NCBI GenBank assembly: GCA_964519615.1
Contig: CAZFIM010000021.1
Span: 1 to 38,743 of the forward strand
Source: CAZFIM01 sp964519615
Lineage (GTDB): Bacteria; Chloroflexota; Dehalococcoidia; GIF9; UBA5629
Direction: 5' to 3'
Length of the DNA: 38,743 nt
The notes beneath the pieces were generated by a model. It saw only the letters and a list, made by a program, of their open reading frames with translations, ran no database searches and was not told where the DNA came from. A program made the position numbers and the translations under genes. Positions 1-7,600 of this stretch are shown piece after piece (position 1 is the first letter of the stretch; each line of letters starts with the position of its first letter).

Positions 1-511
1 TGGTGACCGCTATGAATCCTTCCGTAATACGGAAGAAATCGCTGCCGTCCCACTTTCTTTCATCGAAAAAGACACCCTTATATACTGCATATGGACTACC
101 GATCTCAGAGGGTGCGGGTTTTGTGATTATCTCACTCCGGCTAAGGTCTTGTTCTCCTACGAAAGCTGATATTGCAAAACCATAATAACCGGGTAATTGT
201 TCACCTTTTCGATCACAGACTTCGACTGGAAAGGTCGACCAGCCCGTAAACCGGTTATCAAGCAATATATCGATAACTTTTTGTGATACACACATCAGAA
301 TGGAGCCAGACCACAAAATATCAGCTATCTGTCTTCCCATATAGCCTTTCATGACAATGGGTTTAGACGGCTGCCACTTTCCTTCGGAGAGTAAGATTTC
401 TTTTTCTAAAGTAAGCCGGTCCTTATGTTCGCTCAACCGCAAATAACGACTGGAAATTGGATCGCTAAAGTGAAATAAATTAGAGTAGTCCCAAAAAGCT
501 GGAGCCGCCAT
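1..511 (-). CDS. Putative immunity protein of a polymorphic toxin pair (partial, C-terminus outside window)
   Basis: An open frame runs from an ATG at 511 to the left edge with no stop, so the C-terminus is missing; about 170 residues are visible. The start is supported by an AAGGAG Shine-Dalgarno about 8 nt upstream. It begins only 15 nt after the stop of the nuclease-like toxin tip, the usual toxin-then-immunity order. The visible protein is soluble, with no signal peptide or membrane segment. It has a WSTFPVEV stretch, a GYYGFAIS stretch and a KWDGSDFFRI stretch near the truncated end. This arrangement resembles Imm11 (DUF1629)-like or Imm43-like immunity proteins as I remember them; the exact family is uncertain. 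The inferred role is to bind and neutralise the neighbouring toxin in the cytoplasm. The gene is AT-richer than the housekeeping genes to its right, consistent with mobile toxin-immunity cassettes. Confidence 0.65.
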   Translation of the reverse strand, partial: MAAPAFWDYSNLFHFSDPISSRYLRLSEHKDRLTLEKEILLSEGKWQPSKPIVMKGYMGRQIADILWSGSILMCVSQKVIDILLDNRFTGWSTFPVEVCDRKGEQLPGYYGFAISAFVGEQDLSRSEIITKPAPSEIGSPYAVYKGVFFDERKWDGSDFFRITEGFIAVT

Positions 512-526
512 TTAGTAGTCTCCTTT

Positions 527-1009
527 TTAATACCCATACTTACTAAGCATATCTTGAGCAAAATTCTGGATTTCTTCTATCGTAGCGTTCTTGTTTTTCT
601 CTATAAAAAATTCCCATTCTCTAGTATATGCCCCACCCTGACTACGATGCAATGATTGTTCTACAAGTTTGCCATATCTTGGGTTGTGAATATTGATTCC
701 CCTTTTCGCAAACCAAGGTCCAAATGGTCGTACCAATCTATGGTGGGCATCCAACTTCAATTTTTTCACCTGATCATGAGTTAAACCTTCTCTATTACGA
801 ACGTTCTTAGCGAAATTGCTTTGTTTATAGTTATCACCATCATCGTCATCATTTCCATTGCTGGGTCCTGGACTTGCACCCATTCCTCCGGCATCAGCAA
901 CACTGTGAGATGATGAATTATTACCTGCATTTGATGACGTTGCCGCTGCAAAGAGGCACCTGAAACAGGTGCCGCCTAAGGAAAGTATAGTATGCAAAAA
1001 AGGGGTCAT
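527..1009 (-). CDS. Orphan Rhs/contact-toxin tip with HH...H nuclease-like domain (DUF2380-like)
   Basis: The 160-residue open frame has no Rhs core. Its N-terminal ~30 residues are read through a repeat and a relic in another frame, so the ATG at 1009 is doubtful. Residues ~30 to 60 are a Ser/Gly/Asn/Asp-rich linker with a run of Asp. Residues ~75 to 160 form a compact domain with AHHRLVRPFGPWF, then GINIHN, a lone His (SLHR), GG, and an EWEFF segment followed by a helical tail. This layout resembles the DUF2380-type domain of myxobacterial lipoproteins, which I take to be a nuclease-like toxin fold. No convincing Shine-Dalgarno precedes 1009; a GGAGGA lies only one base before an internal ATG. 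The frame may therefore be a displaced C-terminal cassette expressed only after recombination onto an Rhs core. The gene just downstream looks like its immunity partner. Confidence 0.6.
   Translation of the reverse strand: MTPFLHTILSLGGTCFRCLFAAATSSNAGNNSSSHSVADAGGMGASPGPSNGNDDDDGDNYKQSNFAKNVRNREGLTHDQVKKLKLDAHHRLVRPFGPWFAKRGINIHNPRYGKLVEQSLHRSQGGAYTREWEFFIEKNKNATIEEIQNFAQDMLSKYGY
955..984. repeat. Hairpin-containing repeat, copy 1
   Basis: A perfect inverted repeat GGCACCTG-AAA-CAGGTGCC (955-973; 8-bp stem, 3-nt loop) runs into GCCTAAGGAAA. The segment 966-984 recurs with one mismatch at 1173-1191. Confidence 0.7.
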
Positions 1010-1156
1010 AGAAAGCTGATCTAATGCTTATCTCGTCAAAGTAACCCCGATACCAATTAATACCGAGAAACCCTCCCCATTGCCTTTGTTCATAATAGTG
1101 GAAACCTTCATGGGGTATTAACCATGATTTATTGGCAATATTGGACGCTTGAACAA

Positions 1157-1191
1157 AGGTGCCTATTGGATACAGGTGCCCCCTAAGGAAA
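1157..1191. repeat. Hairpin-containing repeat, copy 2
   Basis: Positions 1173-1191 repeat 966-984 (19 bp, one mismatch at the ninth base). An upstream AGGTGCC at 1157-1163 mirrors the imperfect stem of copy 1. The two copies bracket the HEGFH relic and are 207 bp apart. Confidence 0.65.
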
Positions 1192-1196
1192 TGTTA

Positions 1197-1592
1197 TCAA
1201 TGTAGTCCGATTATACCTGAAAGGTATTGATTCCAACGTATGCTTGCTAATATGATGAATAAACCTATAATTCTCAAGTACCATGTCCCAAATACGGGTC
1301 CACCATACGTTGGCATAAAAAACCAACTTACTAGCTTTTCCTCTACTTCAGTATTCAAGAGATTTGACAGTTTAACACTTAGTTTTTTATGTATTCGAAT
1401 TGATATGGTACGAGTATATTTCTCTATACGAGATGCAAATAAGACCATTATTAATCCCAAAATTAGTTGTAAAGCTGTTGTCACAAACGAAGCAATCTGA
1501 TTAAAAGGAAAAACTATTTCAAATATAAACGTTGTTATTACCAGACTAATAATTAAAGCTACAATTATCATCGCAATTCCTACATATTTCAT
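1197..1592 (-). CDS. Small membrane protein, candidate immunity protein of the upstream Rhs toxin
   Basis: The frame encodes 131 residues with no recognisable family. Hydrophobic segments are visible at about residues 5-25, 33-53 and 105-122. Between them lies a basic and amphipathic stretch containing RIEKYTRTISIRIHKK, probably a cytoplasmic loop. It follows the Rhs gene by 57 nt on the same strand, the slot where the immunity gene of an Rhs C-terminal toxin is normally found. A membrane immunity protein would suit a toxin acting at the membrane. The start is ambiguous. The ATG at 1592 lacks a Shine-Dalgarno. An in-frame ATG at 1571 has a TAGGA about 7 nt upstream and would remove seven residues. 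The gene is AT-rich like the rest of this tail. The immunity role is inferred from position only. Confidence 0.65.
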   Translation of the reverse strand: MKYVGIAMIIVALIISLVITTFIFEIVFPFNQIASFVTTALQLILGLIMVLFASRIEKYTRTISIRIHKKLSVKLSNLLNTEVEEKLVSWFFMPTYGGPVFGTWYLRIIGLFIILASIRWNQYLSGIIGLH

Positions 1593-1649
1593 GGAGTTCA
1601 GTAAAAAAGCTTATAACAAATGGTATAAAGGTAATATTATATTTCATTT

Positions 1650-4600
1650 CTAGTAGTACCAATCTGCATCACTATAGGTACTCGGGTCATTCATAGAAAC
1701 CACTGGTGCGCCTTGGTCTGTAAATCCCCAACATGAAAAACCACCACCAACATCTATGGAATCTTTAAATGAATAATCCATGATTGAGTTCGGATTTTCC
1801 TCATGAGTTAGCCATGTATATCCGAACGTCCCATGAATTTCTACTCCCGGGGTTCCTACGCCAATATCAATATTGTATCCATCGTAGCCGTTTTCGTTCG
1901 ATCCAAAATAATCACCTCCAAAGGCAGTTCCTCTTGTGCCAAATGAACCTCCAACTAATCCGAACCATCCAGCTAGCTGTGAAATATTATCAGCTGACGT
2001 TTCCTGATATGTGTAGCAAAAAGAAGATGTGGGAAGGTAGCCTCCACCATAAAATGACCATGCAATAGCTTTATTACCATATCCGTCTATCACGACAATT
2101 CTACTAATCGATAAGCCGAGGCCAAATCCAACATTAAAAGTCCATCCTCTACCTTCAGTCCACCATCCATATGGATCATTATAACGTAATGGATTATTAA
2201 ATACATACGTATATCGGTTATAAGCTTGAGGATTTGAAGCAACTTCTAATGTAATACCTGGGTAATTCATTTGCAGAGCAAGGACTTTACCCATTCCCGC
2301 CGGAATGGCATTTACTGTTAATGAACGTGAAACTACATCTCTCCCATTTGCCTGTTGAACAAATGTATCCGCGCTTATAAACCTCCCCAACCCCGCATCG
2401 TAGTAGCGGGCGTTGTAGTAGTAGAGGCCGGTTCCGTCCAGCCTCTGGCCGGTGAAGAGCTTATCGGTGGCCACCCCGCCTGCGCGCGTTGCGCCGTATG
2501 GGAAGTACTTGATGGAGCTAAGGAGCCCCCCTGAGCTATCACTCATCAGGGAGGTGCCGGTCAGGTGGTCAAGGTGCAGATAGCGTACTTCCCCTCCCTC
2601 CCGCAGCGCCACCTGGTTTTCACCCAGATAGTAGTGCGAGGTCTCCACACCGGTGGTGAGGTTCTTCTCGTAGTATTTGTTGATATAGAGAGTAGTCTGG
2701 CCGCCCTCCGTTTTCTTTACCCTGCCGCCCCAGCCGTCATAAACAAATGAAGAGGTATTGTTGTCGCTGGTGATGGATACGGGCCGGTTCTCCACATCCC
2801 AGACAATGCTCTGGCTGCCTCGGACGGTCATATTACCATTGGCGTCGTAGCCGTAATTCGTCTCTCCCACGCTGGAAACAGCATGAGGCTTATCGCTGTA
2901 GATAAGCTCTCCATTCAGCGGGGATACCGGCTCAGGAGCTGCCGGAGGCAGCAAGTCACTGCTGCAATTCAAAAAGGTCCGCACCTCAGACCAGCTTCCA
3001 TCGCCTGATTCATTGGATGCCCGCATGCGCCAGTAAAACCGGGTGCCGTCATCGGGGAAGACTTCGAGCGAGGTATAGTCATTGGCGCCCGCGTAGACAT
3101 CGAGCAAGAGGGTGCTGAAATCGGCGTCGTATGCCGCCTGTAGCTCATAGCCCTCAGCGCCATCCGGAATAGTCCAGGCGAAAGCAAGCGAAGTACCCGG
3201 GGCAAATGCCGCATTATCCGGTGTAGTGAGCGCGGGGATGCCGGGCAGGGGGCCGAGGGGTACGGTATATTCTATATGCAGCTCAGGCGCTTTGGCCGGA
3301 TCGCTATTATAGGAATACGCGCTCCGGTAGCAGGTATCGGCAGACCTGTCATCGAAGTCCTCCCAGAAGAGCACGATCGAGTTGCCGCTTTCCCAGCCTG
3401 TTTGCGCAACTATCTCCTCGATGACGCCGGAGATATCGGAGCTTGTATACTCGTTTTCCGCTACCCATGCGATATTGTTTGAATAATCTACGCGTGCGGT
3501 CTTTGTGCCGTTGAAGCGGGCATCGAACGCAGCCTTGTCAGCAGTAAATGCCGGAGCGTCCGTAACCAGCTCCGCGCTGATATAGGAATACCACCGGTAG
3601 GGCCTATCTATTAGAGCAGTGAAGGTGAGATAAGCGGCCGTAATGTCAGCGTTTGCCGGTACGGCAACATTGGTAAAGCGCAGACCGCTGCCGTACTTGT
3701 GATAATTAACTCCTCCGGCACCTGACCGGTTCTCCGCAGCGGTAAGAGAAAAGGTGTCCCCTTCCCCCCGGCAGCGCCTGCAGTCATCGCTGCCTGCCGC
3801 TACCTGCAAATCGAGAGAATGCTGCGAAACTCCACCGCTGGTAAAGCTCATAATGCTAGATACCGGCCCCCAGCCAAGCTCGTTGCCTGCCCACACCATC
3901 CATTCATACACTGTGCCGTCATCGGGGTAACCGGAATCAGTATATTGCATGGTATCGCCAAGATCGCCCCTGAATTTAATAGTACCATCTGAAATATTAT
4001 TGATCCTGATCCAGTATTTATTGGCGCCTTCGGACCTACCCCACTGATACGTCACAGAATCGCCCGTGACAATGCTGCTGCCCTCGGGGGAGAAGAGGAC
4101 GGGTGCGGGGGGAGGCGATGACGTGCTGGTGAATGTGCGGATTCTGGATACCGGGCTCCAGGCGGCGCTGTTACAGGCGCAGACGCACCAGTTGAAGACG
4201 GTGCCGTCAACGGGGAAATTAGCCACCGTTTTCTGTGTATCCGCAACAGTGCTTTCATGAAAAACAGCACCGGTTGCATCGTATCTCACCAGCAGGCGGT
4301 AATCCGTACTGTTATCTGACGCGCTCCAGGAGAACGTTATCTCGCTGCCGGGTATGAGCACATCGTTTGAGGGGCTTATGAGCACCGGCGGAAGAGGCGC
4401 TGCGGCAGCCCTTCCGCTGGTAAAGATATGCTGCTGCGAGGTACCGCTCCATCCGGCGGCATTGCCTGCTTTGATCGTCCAGTAATATTCGCTGCCGTCA
4501 TCAGGATAGTCCGTATCGCAGTAGCTGGTAACGTTGCCTATGTCCGCATCGAACTTGACCGAGCTGTCGGAGGTTTTTATTACGGTAAGATGGTAGTTTG

Positions 4601-7600
4601 CCGCGCCGGGGACCGGGTCCCACGCGAAGGTGACGGCATCCGCCTCATAGCTGTAGGCGGCTCCATTTTTGCCGGTGATATTGCCGATCTCATTATAGGT
4701 ATAGCTTTCCGCATAGGGCCCGGAGACGCCGGTGAGGCGGTCCAAAAAATCATAGCTGAAGGTCTCCGTCTCATCTGCCAGAGCATCCTGACGCTGTGTG
4801 AGATTGCCTGAGGCATCCCAGCTGTGCCGGATATCCTGAAAATCGGCAGACCCGCCCGGCTGGCCGGTGGTATGGATGCGCCACAGGCGGCCGTAATAGC
4901 CGCCGGTGATATCATACGCTCCGCCGGTATCCCAGTAGCCGAAGGTGGTCTTCGTGCCGTTGCCGGCGTTTATCTCCGTGGCAAGCCCGAGGTTGTTGTA
5001 GTATACACTCTCAGTGATGTTGTCCGATACCGTCCCTGAGAGGCTGTAGGGCAACCCGCGCCCGTTGTAGCCCTGTGCGACCACCTCCCCTGTTGGATAC
5101 GTGATGGACGTTTTTCTGTCCGCACCGTCGTAGGCGTACTGGGTCATATAGTCAATGGAATCAACAGTTCTTGTCTCTTCGATAACACGGCCACGGCTGT
5201 CATATTTGTAGTTGATGCTGCCTGCAGCATCGGTCATGCCGGTGCACCGGCCTTTGCCGCAGTTGCCGTCCGCCGTGCTGTCATAGGTATAGACGACATC
5301 CGTCATATCCGAGCCGGAAGGATATATCTTGCCGGTGAGGCGGTTCATGGCATCGTAGCTGAAGGCGATGGTCTGCATTTTGGCATCGGTCTGGGCGATG
5401 AGGTTATCGTTGCCGTCATAGGTATAGCTCCAGCAGCCCATATCAGGATCGACCATGCCTGTCTTGCGTGAGAGCATGTCATACGATATGGATGTGATAT
5501 TGCCGTCATCATCCACAACCTGGGCAAGATTATCTAATATATCATATGAGTAGGTAGTAGTTGCATAAATTTGCTGCTGCTCATCGAGCTCCTCCACTTT
5601 AATAAGACGGTACAGGGTATCATAGCGGTAGCGCTTCTTATGGCCGTTGGCGTCCGTCACCAGCTCCTGCCACGGCGTGGTGTAGTCATGGCTGACGGTA
5701 GTCCCGTCAGCGCTGGCCACAGAGGTGATACGGTCAAGCCCGTCATACGTATAGGAGCTGTATTTCCAACCGGCTTCAGGGGCTTTGTATCCGCTCACCT
5801 GCGCGGAATCAAGGTCCTGCGAGACGTACTCCTTATCCGTCAATCCGCAAGCGGTATAGCCGGTGGTGGAAGAGATTACCATCCTGCCGGCCTCGCCGCA
5901 TGCATGCGCCTGAATAATACGCCCCAATCCATCGAAGTAGACGGACTCCCATAAATACCGGCCCTCGTCCACTTTGGTCAGCGATTTAATGTGCTGCTGG
6001 TAGAGCGTGCCCCAGTTATTGTACTGGCGCTCGATGCCGGGGCTGCCGCTGGAATCGCCCGGCTTGATGACCTTTATCAGACGTTTGAAGGTATCGTATT
6101 CATAGGAGGTGGTCTGGCCGTTGACATCCGTCATGCTGAGCAGGTTGCTGGTACCGGGATCATAGGTGTAGCTTTCAGAGAGCCCGGGTACAGGGTACGA
6201 TTTGGTTACAGGATAAGCACGGTAGGTGGTATCATAGGTCCAGGCGGTGGTGCCACGGGCGTCCTGCACGCTGAGCACATTTCCGTAGCTGTCATAGGTG
6301 TAGTAGCGGCTTCTGCTGCTGGTTTCATTCTTTCTTTGCCATACACGGGTAACATTCCCTTTTGTCGGTACGGCCCACAAGGAGGAGTCATTCCCATCGT
6401 AATAATACTGGCTGTGAGCGCGCATGTTGCTGCCGCCGTCATCGAGCTCCTGTACGGCCGCATACACTCTTTCCCTGCCTACCGTAGTGAGAATATTCAG
6501 GTCGAGGTTTTTATTAAAACGACGGTGTATGGTGGCGTCGTCATCGTTGGTGCTCAGATCGCCGTCACGGTACTCGGTGACGATGTTGCCGCAGTCATCG
6601 TAGATATAGCGTGTGCGGGAGGTCTTATCCCCTACGGTTTCAGACGCTTCATCAAGCGTGACCGCCCAGTTATGATTGACGGCTTCAAATTTTATTACTC
6701 GATATCTAATCGGATGGGGCGACGGATTATCAAGAACATATATACATCCACTATCCGAAATTGCAATTGAAGATGGATTACAAAAACAAGTTGCATACAT
6801 TCCAATATGTTGCCATGAATTAAACTGAGTCACGTATTTATAGTCATTATTTCCATCAAAGATTATTACCCGGTCAGTAGACGTATTATCTTCTACCACG
6901 TATATATTATTATCAGTTGATACATCTACCCCAACGGGATTACTAAAATATCTTGTGATCAGGCCTTCCATCCATGAATTTAACTGCGTCACATAGCTAT
7001 TATTATCTGTGGTATCGAAGATCACGATGCGCTTTGTGTCACTTCCGTTACTATCAACCACATAAAGATATCCGTTATCGGCGATATCAACATCCGTAGG
7101 ATTGACAAAATACCGTGTAAAGTTGCCTTCAGTCCAGGAATCGATTGTTGTTACGTAGCTGTAGTTATTAGTGGCATCGAAGACCAGAACACGTTTAGCG
7201 CTTCCATTATTATCAACCACATAAAGGTATCCACTGTCAGAAATGACTAAATCGAGAGGATCGGTAAAATATCGTGTAAAGTTACCTTGAACCCATGAAT
7301 CAAATAATGTGACATAGCTATAGTCATTGTTGGCATCAAAGACCACGATGCGGTTACCATCGATGACATGGATATAACCGCTTTCTGATATCGAGATTGC
7401 CTTTGGATCCATTAGATGCCGAGTTGAAACTCCGTGAGGCCAGGAATTAAAGGATATCGCATAGCTACCTGAAGGAGGGAAAACAACAATTCGATTAGCT
7501 TCGCCTCCAGCGTGATCGACAACAAAAATGTAACCATTATTAGAGATATCTACATCTTTTGAACTAGTAAGACATTGTGGTGGTGGTGTGGGACCGGTCC

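Larger units (their letters stand above)
921..1196 (-). pseudogene. Relic of an Rhs C-terminal domain with HEGFH (HExxH-like) motif
   Basis: On the minus strand a frame of about 91 codons is open from just after a TAA at about 1197 to a TAA at 921-923. It contains no ATG, so it is not a conventional gene. Its translation is nonetheless protein-like: an aliphatic stretch, then KSWLIPHEGFHYYEQRQWGG and an aromatic, glycine-rich run. The HEGFH codons lie at 1098-1112 and match the HExxH zinc-peptidase signature. HE-x-x-H followed by a Q/W/G-rich segment is a pattern I associate with metallopeptidase-like tips of Rhs proteins. The relic lies between two copies of a 19-bp repeat that are in the same reading frame and exactly 69 codons apart. 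I infer a decayed earlier toxin tip. Its 3' part overlaps the next toxin frame. Confidence 0.5.

Noticed and set aside
3..185. Plus-strand frame at the left edge
   Set aside because: Antisense to the partial immunity-like gene, which has a good ribosome-binding site and protein-like sequence.
5991..6770. Plus-strand open frame of 259 residues inside the Rhs gene
   Set aside because: Antisense to conserved YD repeats, with no ribosome-binding site or domain.
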